Part shown: piece after piece, positions 1-6,754 of the stretch
How the letters are laid out: each line of letters opens with the position of its first letter
How positions within the stretch are numbered: position 1 is the first letter of the stretch
NCBI GenBank assembly: GCA_036939355.1
Contig: JALLAP010001514.1
Location: forward strand, 1-10,052
Direction of reading: 5' to 3'
DNA: 10,052 nucleotides
Source of the DNA: Thalassiosira profunda
Lineage: Eukaryota; Bacillariophyta; Thalassiosirophyceae; Thalassiosirales; Thalassiosiraceae
Notes under the pieces: model-generated
What the model saw: the letters and a program-made list of their open reading frames with translations, nothing else
What the model was told of the DNA's origin: nothing
The model's database searches: none
Made by a program: the position numbers and the translations under genes

Positions 1-90
1 TGGCCATTTCTTACGACGCTTACGATGGGCGGGCCGGCGGCCCGCACGGCCATAGTGGCTGTTGCGACGGGAAGCTCCGTGGAAGGCCAT
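1..90 (-). CDS. Possible 5' end of a minus-strand gene running off the left edge
   Basis: Reading leftward from an ATG at 90-88 there are 30 open codons to the window edge. The peptide begins MAFHGASRRNSHYG and is very basic, ending in a run rich in Arg and Lys. The ATG context is good (A at -3, G at +4). If real, this gene would be divergent from the 2H-phosphoesterase gene and would continue the strict strand alternation seen in the rest of the window. Ninety bases is too little for recognition, and a plus-strand frame is open over the same bases, so this is a tentative call. I do not recognise the protein. Confidence 0.25.
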   Translation of the reverse strand, partial: MAFHGASRRNSHYGRAGRRPAHRKRRKKWP

Positions 91-281
91 GTTGCAAGGA
101 AGCACGCTCGCTCAGCCTGTCCCCTCCGGCCGGCCAGTACTGATTCCTCTGTATTTTCTACGCGGCGAGGAGAGCGGAGGATTTTTTGCAAGTAAGAAGT
201 ATCTACCCACCCCCTCCTCACCTCGCCCAAGCACCTCACTCACCCAGCTGTTGGTCGTCGCAGCGTTGGTTGGCCGAGGAG
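91..281. promoter_or_regulatory. 5' flank of the 2H-phosphoesterase gene, possibly a divergent promoter
   Basis: No ATG-initiated gene is supported here. The stretch holds two copies of TTGCAA (92-97 and 186-191), a hexamer that recurs in the other two divergent gaps of the window. It also has a pyrimidine-rich tract from about 200 to 247. A GTAAGA at 192 and a CCCAG ending at 247 could bound a 56-nt intron in the 5' UTR, but nothing in the reading frame tests this. I see no clear TATA box. Confidence 0.35.
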
Positions 282-1484
282 ATGCGCCGCTGCCATAGAG
301 CCGTCCTGCTCGCCGCCACTCCTACGCTATCGACTGCATTCACATCATGTTGTGTCCGTCCCGTGTTGCTTGATGGCTTGACATCGCACGCATCAACCTG
401 CTGCAGAATCCATCACACGAAGCATCTCATGAGCAGCCTCGACGATGCCCAGCCTAGCAAGCGGCCGCTATCGCAGACTGGCGCTGCCTCGCAATCAAGC
501 GAGCACTTTGACGGCGCCCGCACGAAATTCGGCAGGCGGGAGCGCAAGACGAAAGACAAGGCAACGAAGAATGCCCGGGTGCGCAACTCCTACCTAAAAC
601 TGACGATGGAGAATGCCGTGTGGGACCAGCTCCACCGGTTGGTGCAGCAAGCGAGATATCATTGGGACGAGGAAAACAAATCGAGCGATGATCATTCGCT
701 ATCCGTATCAAAGAAGCAATCGAAGCGACACCTGGCCATCAAGCCCCGATCGCGCAATTCGCTTCACATGACCTACTTCTTTGCGGGAAAGGTATTGGAC
801 GATATGCCCCTTGAGGAATTGCAAAGATGGGATGCTATGATCCGGGAATGTGTACTCGATCACAGCAGCAGGTTTGATGCGGGCGAGTATTGCCTTCGTT
901 TCAAGCACCTGACGCCATTTCCCCCGCAGAGACCAAATTTGATTGCGGCAGTGTTCGAGTCTTCGCCAGCCCTGGATGGCCTTTACGAAGAGTTGTGCAA
1001 TCTTGCCATAATGGAGAAGGAGGGGAGTGCAGAGGAAGAGGAGGGAGGCAGTGATGCTGATGGTAGCGCGATCAAGTATGAGTTTCCTCTGCTGAGGAGT
1101 TTGACGTGGAAGCAAGTCAAGAGGCGGAAGCAACACCATTCGCAGCCGTCTTGGATTGCGCATGTTACTCTCGGCAACCTCGCGGGCGGATCCAAAGAGG
1201 ATGCCCGTAGATTGACCGAATGGTTGCGAGATAGAGAAAGCAAATCGGTCGATACTTCAACAAATGCTAGCAACGGGCTGTCGGCAACACCATCCATGCC
1301 AGATGAATCGTCAAAGGCGCCATCAAACAACAATGGTGCATCATCCGTCGACGAAACAGAGACATCTTCTGTTCTCGAATCAGATATCAAAGTCCTTGGC
1401 TTGGCGCTGGGTGGGCCTGTTCCAGCGCACGCTTGTGGTGTTGACTGGACCTTTCCGTTTTATAGCGCAGATGCTGGTAAATAG
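282..1484 (+). CDS. 2H phosphoesterase superfamily protein (LigT / cyclic phosphodiesterase-like)
   Basis: Single-exon gene of 400 codons. Two H-x-T motifs define the family: HMT in LHMTYFFAG (His162, Thr164) and HVT in WIAHVTLGNL (His294, Thr296). In 2H enzymes these pairs form the active site for 2',3'-cyclic phosphate hydrolysis or 2'-5' RNA end joining. Between them, FPPQRPNLIAAVF and an L-x2-L helix match the central LigT pattern. The start chosen is the first ATG of the frame; the frame is open to 186, but only through a TTG. Residues 1-50 are rich in Ser, Thr, Cys and Arg with almost no acidic residues. They contain a short hydrophobic stretch followed by STAF (17-20), which suggests an organelle presequence. 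A second ATG at 429 would give a protein without it. There is an acidic insert at about 247-260 and a Ser/Asn-rich linker at about 325-363. The exact substrate is unknown. The 3' end lies 24 nt from the convergent WD40 gene. Confidence 0.8.
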   Translation: MRRCHRAVLLAATPTLSTAFTSCCVRPVLLDGLTSHASTCCRIHHTKHLMSSLDDAQPSKRPLSQTGAASQSSEHFDGARTKFGRRERKTKDKATKNARVRNSYLKLTMENAVWDQLHRLVQQARYHWDEENKSSDDHSLSVSKKQSKRHLAIKPRSRNSLHMTYFFAGKVLDDMPLEELQRWDAMIRECVLDHSSRFDAGEYCLRFKHLTPFPPQRPNLIAAVFESSPALDGLYEELCNLAIMEKEGSAEEEEGGSDADGSAIKYEFPLLRSLTWKQVKRRKQHHSQPSWIAHVTLGNLAGGSKEDARRLTEWLRDRESKSVDTSTNASNGLSATPSMPDESSKAPSNNNGASSVDETETSSVLESDIKVLGLALGGPVPAHACGVDWTFPFYSADAGK

Positions 1485-1508
1485 CGATTCATTCTCAATG
1501 CGCTGCCT

Positions 1509-4241
1509 CTATTCACAGAACGCTCTCCTCAATGATACTACTTCGAGCGGTCTGGCTGCAGCACCTCTCCCATTCATACCGTAGCCGACAATCAGCCATT
1601 CACCACTCGGATGGGCTGCCAACGACAGTGGGGTCCCCTGCGAGAGCGGCAGCCGTGCGCAAATCGAGGCATCGGTGCACGTCTCCTGTGCGCCAGCAGC
1701 GGTAGAGGCATCCAACACTTTGTCAAAAGAGGCCAATGCGAGTCCTCCACCAGAATTGCGCAATGCCTTTGACGACTCCGCCCTGGCGCTCTGCGGCAAC
1801 GCTGCGCCAAATAATATCGCGCCGTGCTCTTGGCCCAGAACGTACTTGTCCTTTGACGGCATCGTGTACCTCCTCGGCTTCACATCGCCCAGCCACACCA
1901 ACGTATTCTGCGCAGAGCATCCATAGGTGGCCGATGGCACCGGAACATCGGGAAGACTGAACTGGAGCGCCATCCCTCCCAGCGTCGAAACTCTCTCGTT
2001 CATCGAATTGAAGCACTGGATGCGCGGTGTGTGGTGGACGATGCGTAGGCGCAGCCTCTTGGCCTGTCCGGCAGAGGGAGCGCCGAACTCCACGACAAAG
2101 ATCCACCCACACCGGACGACGAGGCCCACGCGATACCATGGAACGCCATTGACGGATTCGTGGCCCAGCAGTATCAGTTGGTGGGCGGCCATCCACCTCC
2201 GCGCGGGGAACTTCGCCTCCGGATCCACTTTGGCATACTCCCGTTGAGCCAGGTGGTACAAATCCCAGGAGGCGGCGACGGTTGGCGTGGCGCTGTTGGA
2301 GAATGCCTTGCGCGTGCACCGATTCGTGTCGAGGAGGGCAAGCGAGGAGGCGTTCCCAGCCAAGAGCACTAGAGGCTTTGCAACAGCAGTTCCCCTCGAT
2401 GCTGAGGGCAGCGTCTTCATCTCGCACACTCCTTCCCCCGTTGAACCAAACGCAGCAATATTCCACACGCATTTGGCACTGACGCCGTCGATGCCTTGTT
2501 GTTTTTGCGGCCGGGGAATCGACCACAGCCGCACCGTTCCATAGTTCCCTCCCGTCAGCATCTGCAACGGCAGAGACCTCCTCGTCGCGGGCAAAAAGGC
2601 CGACGCCAACACCCCCTCTGAGCGGGAATGCCCCGCCTCCGCCAATCGAAGGCACGGGGGTGATTCCGCAGAAGAGTTCACGTCGTAAAGGTGCACCTCC
2701 TGCTGGTTCGCAAATGCCACCGCAACGTAATCTTGATTGCCGGGGCACCATTGAACGCAGCTGATGCGGGGCCCCACGTTGCCCCCCGGGCGGGCCCGGC
2801 ATTGGAACGAGAGCACGGGGCGGACGAGGGCGGGCTTGACACACGAGGCTTCGGCATCTGATGCATTGTCTTCGGCCTCTTCTGCGTCCAAGTGCGCCAA
2901 CGGATCGTCCCTCTCGTCGTTGCTTGGCCGCTCCACAACCACCACCTCGTCGTCGCCTGATTCAGCAGGTGCATTTTCCTTGCTTTTGTCCTCGTCCCCA
3001 TCTCCTTCTGTTTGCTCCTCGGGCTCGACATTCATTTTGTCCTGCCACGTTTGCCACCTCTCCTTGCACACGTCATTTCTTTTCTCCGCATCCGACTGTG
3101 CCACGTCGTCAAAGTCGTAGATCTGCACGTGCCCCCGATCGTCCCCCGTCACCAGCAACACTCCCTCGCGATCAAAGGCCATGGCGCACACCTCCCCTCC
3201 CACCCTGGTGCTCGTGCCAGATGTGGACAGCTCGACGGTGGGGCAAGGATTCCAGTGCTTGCCCGCGTGGGCGAACCGATGGAGTTTCCCTCGATTGCGG
3301 GTAGAGGAAACGCAGGAGCGTTGGACGAGGTGGGAGAGGAGGTTCACCCCGCTCTTGCCGTGCAGCAGCCGCGACGAGTGCCGTTGCTCCTCGCAGTATT
3401 CGGTCCCCGCGGACAATCGGTCCACCTCTTTGTCCTTCTCGGTGCGATCGGCGAGGGGCAGGTTGTGCCCCAGTATGCACCGGTGCATCCCAAACTCGAT
3501 GGCGTTGTGCCGCTTTCGTATCCTGGCCAGCCGTTCCCCCGTTGTTTCTCTGGCCTCCATTTTGCAATCTTCCTCGACTGTGTCATCCTGGAGCTCGTTT
3601 CGACTCTGCGTGACCGCTGCTGCAGCAGCTGCCTCTTGGCTACTGTTGTCGTCGCTGAATTCGTCCAGCTCGTCTTCAGCATGCTGTTTCAATGCGTCCG
3701 ATGCACTGATGAAGGCTCGGGGTCGCTTCCTGTTGGCGGGTGCACCGTTTGGTTTTGTCTCTGCCCCAGTAGGTGCACCCTCATCTCCCGGTTCATTGTT
3801 CACATCTGATGCACTTGACGAAGCCCTTTTCGCACCCGACGATTCCTTGCCCCCAAAGAAGGACATTATCCCACTCTGCTTCGTCGGTTTGTTGGTCCCT
3901 GCCTTCTTGCTTTGGCCGCCTTCCTTCCTCTCCGATTTGGACCCAGACCGGGCCGCCGCGACTGTTGCATCAGAGGCCGCTGACCGCCCCAACTGCGCCA
4001 GCGCCACCTCCTCATCGCTGCTGCTGTCACTATCGCCGACCTTGCCCTCGGTTTCGTTGGACGACACCCGCGCTACCTCTTTCTGGAGCTTGGTCTGCCT
4101 CCCACTTCCTCGTGGTGCACCGTTGCCAGTTTTTCTCCTCGCCGACGAGGTGGACGACTCCTCTGCAGCGCCGCCCCTACCGCCGACGGGAGATAGCCCG
4201 TAGCGGCGGCGGAAGAACTCCTGGGCTTCATCAAAGTCCAT
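1509..4241 (-). CDS. WD40-repeat protein with an N-terminal PCNA-interacting PIP box
   Basis: Single-exon gene of 910 codons. The start is the first ATG in frame (AAT before it, G after it); upstream the frame continues only from a GTG. The N-terminal 230 residues are disordered, Ser/Glu/Ala-rich, and contain QSGIMSFF at 122-129. This is an exact Q-x2-[ILM]-x2-[FY]-[FY] PIP box, followed by basic patches including NRKRPR (171-176), a likely nuclear signal. WD40 blades are visible at about 348-378 (ending VQIYDFDD), 490-522 (ending VHLYDVN) and 542-576 (ending VRLWSI). More degenerate blades continue to the C terminus (HPSGEWLIVGYG). A long acidic insert (about 380-470) splits the first two visible blades. 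The PIP box lacks the Thr-Asp pair of a Cdt2 degron. Known WD40/PIP combinations act in replication, chromatin or DNA-damage ubiquitination, so a nuclear role is inferred. I cannot assign an orthologue. A TATAAA on the minus strand (1463-1458), about 46 nt past the stop, is a possible poly(A) hexamer. Confidence 0.8.
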   Translation of the reverse strand: MDFDEAQEFFRRRYGLSPVGGRGGAAEESSTSSARRKTGNGAPRGSGRQTKLQKEVARVSSNETEGKVGDSDSSSDEEVALAQLGRSAASDATVAAARSGSKSERKEGGQSKKAGTNKPTKQSGIMSFFGGKESSGAKRASSSASDVNNEPGDEGAPTGAETKPNGAPANRKRPRAFISASDALKQHAEDELDEFSDDNSSQEAAAAAAVTQSRNELQDDTVEEDCKMEARETTGERLARIRKRHNAIEFGMHRCILGHNLPLADRTEKDKEVDRLSAGTEYCEEQRHSSRLLHGKSGVNLLSHLVQRSCVSSTRNRGKLHRFAHAGKHWNPCPTVELSTSGTSTRVGGEVCAMAFDREGVLLVTGDDRGHVQIYDFDDVAQSDAEKRNDVCKERWQTWQDKMNVEPEEQTEGDGDEDKSKENAPAESGDDEVVVVERPSNDERDDPLAHLDAEEAEDNASDAEASCVKPALVRPVLSFQCRARPGGNVGPRISCVQWCPGNQDYVAVAFANQQEVHLYDVNSSAESPPCLRLAEAGHSRSEGVLASAFLPATRRSLPLQMLTGGNYGTVRLWSIPRPQKQQGIDGVSAKCVWNIAAFGSTGEGVCEMKTLPSASRGTAVAKPLVLLAGNASSLALLDTNRCTRKAFSNSATPTVAASWDLYHLAQREYAKVDPEAKFPARRWMAAHQLILLGHESVNGVPWYRVGLVVRCGWIFVVEFGAPSAGQAKRLRLRIVHHTPRIQCFNSMNERVSTLGGMALQFSLPDVPVPSATYGCSAQNTLVWLGDVKPRRYTMPSKDKYVLGQEHGAILFGAALPQSARAESSKALRNSGGGLALASFDKVLDASTAAGAQETCTDASICARLPLSQGTPLSLAAHPSGEWLIVGYGMNGRGAAARPLEVVSLRRAFCE
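3855..3878 (-). other. PIP box (PCNA-binding motif) within the WD40 protein
   Basis: The eight codons read QSGIMSFF, matching every consensus position. It sits in a Lys/Ser-rich disordered region with Gly-Gly-Lys directly after it. The same IMSFF core is typical of replication-clamp clients such as DNA ligase I. That PCNA is bound is inferred from the motif only. Confidence 0.7.
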
Positions 4242-4476
4242 ATTGGCCCGCGCCCGCCTCTCCACGCTGCACCGCCACCACAACGACACCGTTTGCCTCC
4301 CTTCCTCCTCAACGTGACGAGTTGTGGCCCAGTGTGACTGATGTGACCTACGCGGCCTTTAGCCTTCCCCGTGATCTGTGATCGAGCGTGATTTGCAAAT
4401 CACATCCAAACCCACCCCCGCCTCGTCCTCAGCGGCGGCTTTGTAGACCCTTCCATCATTGCAACGGGGCTCCATC
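4242..4476. promoter_or_regulatory. Bidirectional promoter region between the WD40 and ASCC2-like genes
   Basis: These 235 nt separate two divergent ATGs, so both promoters and both 5' UTRs must fit here. It contains a perfect 16-bp palindrome at 4388-4403 centred on TTGCAA, and a second TTGCAA at 4459-4464, 13 nt before the ASCC2 ATG and next to a TCATT that resembles an initiator. A CCAAT on the minus strand directly precedes the WD40 ATG, but it is probably too close to act as a CCAAT box. I see no clear TATA box. Confidence 0.55.
4388..4403. repeat. Perfect 16-bp palindrome GTGATTTGCAAATCAC
   Basis: The two halves are exact reverse complements with no spacer; the flanking bases C and A break the symmetry. 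It lies 146 nt from the WD40 ATG and 73 nt from the ASCC2-like ATG. A symmetric site is what a homodimeric DNA-binding protein would use. The core also contains overlapping octamer-like ATTTGCA in both orientations. Function is inferred. Confidence 0.6.
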
Positions 4477-6621
4477 ATGAGCGCCGTAAGCCCTGAGGTC
4501 CGCGCGCTCGCCGAGGAGGCGGCCACTGCTTTCTCGACTCCGTCCACCTCTCGTGCCCATCCCGAGCTGCCCTCGTCCATCACGCTGTACCGGACCGGCC
4601 GGGTCCTCTACTCGTGCCACGCCAACGGGGGCACTGATGGAAACCGAGGCGGCACCTCTGGTGCTCTCGTCGATGCATTCGAGGACATGACCTCCTGCCT
4701 CCCCGCAAACCACCTGCGGGGGGCGCTGCGCAATCTGCACCATGCGCACGCCTCGCTGATCGTGTCCTTTGCCGCCTCGGCCACCACGACCTCTCCCGCC
4801 ATCTCGTCCCTCGGATCTATGATAGGGAAACCAGCCGTGGTCGCGTCGTCGTGGAAGGATATAGTGGAGGGCGCGGAGTCGATCTGCGGCGTCTACCTCT
4901 CGTCGGCGACTGCATGCCAGAGTTGCTGCGCGTCATCAAACGGGGGGAGGAACGGGGCGGAGCTGCCGTTCGTTTCGTTGTCGTGGGTGTACGATTATTT
5001 ATGCAGCCACAATGAGGATGAACCTCGCGAAGTGGCGATGCAACAGTTGCTGCTGCGAACTCTGTCGAGACTGTTGGTCCGCGGAATTGTGCGGGGCTTG
5101 GAGGAAAGTGGGGAAGACGCAGACGATCGGCTGTCCAGCATCATGACGTTGATCCAAAACATCCAATCCTCGATGGGGGACTACAACTGCGCCCTGGGAG
5201 ACACGATGGATTTGGGGGAACACGAGCTGGGAGAGCCATCGTTCGTCAACGCGCTCCGGTCCAAATTCCAATCTCCCGACGGATCGCAGCCGCCCCAGCT
5301 GCAGTACCTCCTGGCGATGTTGCGTGCGTCTCCCAAATCAAATGGCAAGAGAGCACCGAGTGCCGCAGATATTCCGCTGCCATCCCAAAAAGAGGAAGCT
5401 CCACAATCAGCGCCGCAACTAAGCATGACCGACATACAGATCGATCGCGTGAAAAGCGTCCTGCCAGATTTGGGCGAGGGGTACATCGAGGAGGCGCTCA
5501 AATGCTACAACCACGACGTGGAGCGAACGCTGGAGGCGCTGCTACAGGCTGCCGAAGGTGGAGCGAACAGCAATGTCCACCCGCGGCTATTGACGATACC
5601 CACCAACCTGCCCCGCAAGCTCAAAAACTCGGTTGATCGCTACAGCGCCAACGTCAACCTGCACAGGGGAGCGACCGCAAAAGATGACGGGAAGGAGCAC
5701 GCCAAGATCCAAAAGCGGCACATCAAGCATGTAGAGAAGCAGGCAGAGGAAGAGGCCTTCCTCATTGACAATGTGTCGAGGTCGTTGGGCGGGATGAGGG
5801 TGGCAGAGACTGCCGATGACGACGATCAATATGCACTGCAGGGGAAGGACGAGTACAACGACGATTACGACGATCAATACGACGGCATCGGCGACGACGG
5901 TGGCATGGCCGGGGGCATCGGTGGAATGGACGAGGTGAGTGAATGCTGCAACTGCAGCTTGTGGGGGGGGCACCTCGCTGTTTACCACAACATCATTCTT
6001 ACCACCCCTCTCTCCTCACAGGGTCTCTATGATATCGATGTTCACAATGTCCACCAGCGGTATGATAGGGGTGGGGCTAAGAACGATCAGGACATGTGGC
6101 GAAAGTACAACTCACTAATCAAGGAAGTTGATACCGAAAGCAAATTCTGGGAACAGAACAGGAATCTGAACAGGGATGTCCGGCCTGTCAAGGGCAGGGG
6201 CCGGAAGCAGAAGAATGAAGATGAGGAAGAGATCGGGGAGGAGAAGCAGTTTCGCGGTCCGGACAAGGGCAAGGGAGGGCGATTGATCGGGCCGGATGGC
6301 AAGTATTTGCCCATCAAACGCGGTGGCAAGAAGGGAAGAGGGGGTGGTGGAGGCGGAGGCGGTGGCGGTGGTGGTGATGCCGGAGATGGCAACAACGCGG
6401 CAGGCCGTGGAGCAGGCAGGGGCGGCAGAGGAGGAAAGGGCGGAAGGGGCGGCGGTGGACGCGGTGGCGGGGGCTCCAACGCAAAGGGCGAAAGCAAAGG
6501 CGCAGAAGGAGACATGTCGAAGGTACAAAAGCGACGCAAAAACGACAACAAAGCGAAGATCGGAAACCACCACAGGAAGGACCGGGCCAACAAAAAGGCT
6601 GCTGGCGGGATGGTGATGTGA
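4477..6621 (+). CDS. ASCC2: ASCC2 / Cue3-like CUE-domain protein (activating signal cointegrator 1 complex subunit 2)
   Basis: Two exons (4477-5934 and 6022-6621) give 685 residues, between yeast Cue3 and human ASCC2 in size. The start is the first ATG; upstream the frame reaches only a TTG. Residues 1-310 form the helical N-terminal region, which in ASCC2 contacts the helicase ASCC3. A CUE domain at about 318-360 begins DRVKSVLPDLGEGYIEEAL, very close to ASCC2, and would bind Lys63-linked ubiquitin. It is followed by an acidic DEYNDDYDDQYDG block, which also resembles animal ASCC2. A Gly/Arg-rich tract (586-637) precedes a basic tail, NHHRKDRANKKAAGGM, of the type that ends this family. ASCC2 is part of the complex that splits collided ribosomes, and in animals it recruits ALKBH3 repair to alkylated DNA. 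The gene is divergent from the PIP-box gene. Confidence 0.85.
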   Translation: MSAVSPEVRALAEEAATAFSTPSTSRAHPELPSSITLYRTGRVLYSCHANGGTDGNRGGTSGALVDAFEDMTSCLPANHLRGALRNLHHAHASLIVSFAASATTTSPAISSLGSMIGKPAVVASSWKDIVEGAESICGVYLSSATACQSCCASSNGGRNGAELPFVSLSWVYDYLCSHNEDEPREVAMQQLLLRTLSRLLVRGIVRGLEESGEDADDRLSSIMTLIQNIQSSMGDYNCALGDTMDLGEHELGEPSFVNALRSKFQSPDGSQPPQLQYLLAMLRASPKSNGKRAPSAADIPLPSQKEEAPQSAPQLSMTDIQIDRVKSVLPDLGEGYIEEALKCYNHDVERTLEALLQAAEGGANSNVHPRLLTIPTNLPRKLKNSVDRYSANVNLHRGATAKDDGKEHAKIQKRHIKHVEKQAEEEAFLIDNVSRSLGGMRVAETADDDDQYALQGKDEYNDDYDDQYDGIGDDGGMAGGIGGMDEVSECCNCSLWGGHLAVYHNIILTTPLSSQGLYDIDVHNVHQRYDRGGAKNDQDMWRKYNSLIKEVDTESKFWEQNRNLNRDVRPVKGRGRKQKNEDEEEIGEEKQFRGPDKGKGGRLIGPDGKYLPIKRGGKKGRGGGGGGGGGGGGDAGDGNNAAGRGAGRGGRGGKGGRGGGGRGGGGSNAKGESKGAEGDMSKVQKRRKNDNKAKIGNHHRKDRANKKAAGGMVM
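5935..6021 (+). other. 87-nt intron in the ASCC2-like gene, frame-preserving
   Basis: The donor is GAG|GTGAGT and the acceptor is a pyrimidine-rich tract ending CTCACAG|GGT. The intron is phase 0, divisible by three and free of stops, so retention would add 29 residues (starting VSECCNCSLW). Removing it joins GGMDE directly to GLYDIDVHNVH. The donor matches the GT consensus well, and the inserted peptide breaks an otherwise continuous acidic/glycine-rich region, so splicing is favoured. The intron contains a G8 run. Confidence 0.75.
6337..6480 (+). repeat. Low-complexity GGN tract encoding poly-Gly and RGG-like repeats
   Basis: Imperfect GGT/GGC/GGA repeats encode a run of 12 glycines, then AGRGAGRGGRGGKGGRGG-type repeats. 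This is a simple-sequence tract within the ASCC2-like coding region. Such Arg-Gly tails commonly bind RNA and can be arginine-methylated. The antisense strand reads as poly-Pro frames, which are shadows. Confidence 0.75.
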
Positions 6622-6704
6622 GACGGATATAAAATGCTAGCTTATCCCTCGTCGCTGTATGCAAAATGCGTCTAAATGAATATCCCCAATACACGAAGCA
6701 GTAT

Positions 6705-6710
6705 AATAAA
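6705..6710 (+). terminator. AATAAA poly(A) signal of the ASCC2-like gene
   Basis: A canonical hexamer 83 nt past the ASCC2-like stop, in the 129-nt gap before the convergent gene. Cleavage 10-30 nt downstream would end the transcript about 10-30 nt before the last codon of the F-box-like gene. Confidence 0.6.
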
Positions 6711-6740
6711 AGTCCAGAGAATCTCTCGTGGTACAACCGT

Positions 6741-6754
6741 GTGAATGCATTCAC
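6741..6754. repeat. Perfect 14-bp palindrome GTGAATGCATTCAC
   Basis: It spans the stop codon (6751-6753) of the minus-strand F-box-like gene and lies 31 nt past the AATAAA of the opposing gene. The 10-mer ATGAATATCC also occurs twice nearby (6676-6685 and 6759-6768). It may be part of the 3'-end signals of the convergent pair, or chance. Confidence 0.45.

Noticed and set aside
282..1484. Plus-strand 2H gene as ASCC1, a partner of the nearby ASCC2
   Set aside because: ASCC1 has a KH domain before its 2H domain, and none is visible here. The motif surroundings (HMTYFF, HVTLGN) look more like LigT/cyclic phosphodiesterases.
1723..2844. Minus-strand open frame of about 373 codons
   Set aside because: It is an alternative frame of the WD40 gene with Arg/Pro-rich composition typical of frame shadows. 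The true frame continues through the WD40 blades.
3181..4203. Long plus-strand open frame of about 340 codons opposite the WD40 gene
   Set aside because: It is a Ser/Pro/Leu-rich mirror of the acidic, Ser-rich disordered part of the WD40 protein. It has no domain, and the minus-strand frame carries a PIP box and WD40 blades.
4459..4476. Upstream in-frame extensions at non-ATG codons (ASCC2-like at 4459; also 186, 4289 and 8534 for the other genes)
   Set aside because: They begin with TTG or GTG, which are not normal starts for nuclear eukaryotic genes. Each has a good ATG 18-96 nt further in.
6087..6593. Minus-strand proline-rich open frame resembling a formin or cell-wall protein
   Set aside because: The poly-Pro is only the complement of the GGN tract encoding poly-Gly in the ASCC2-like gene.
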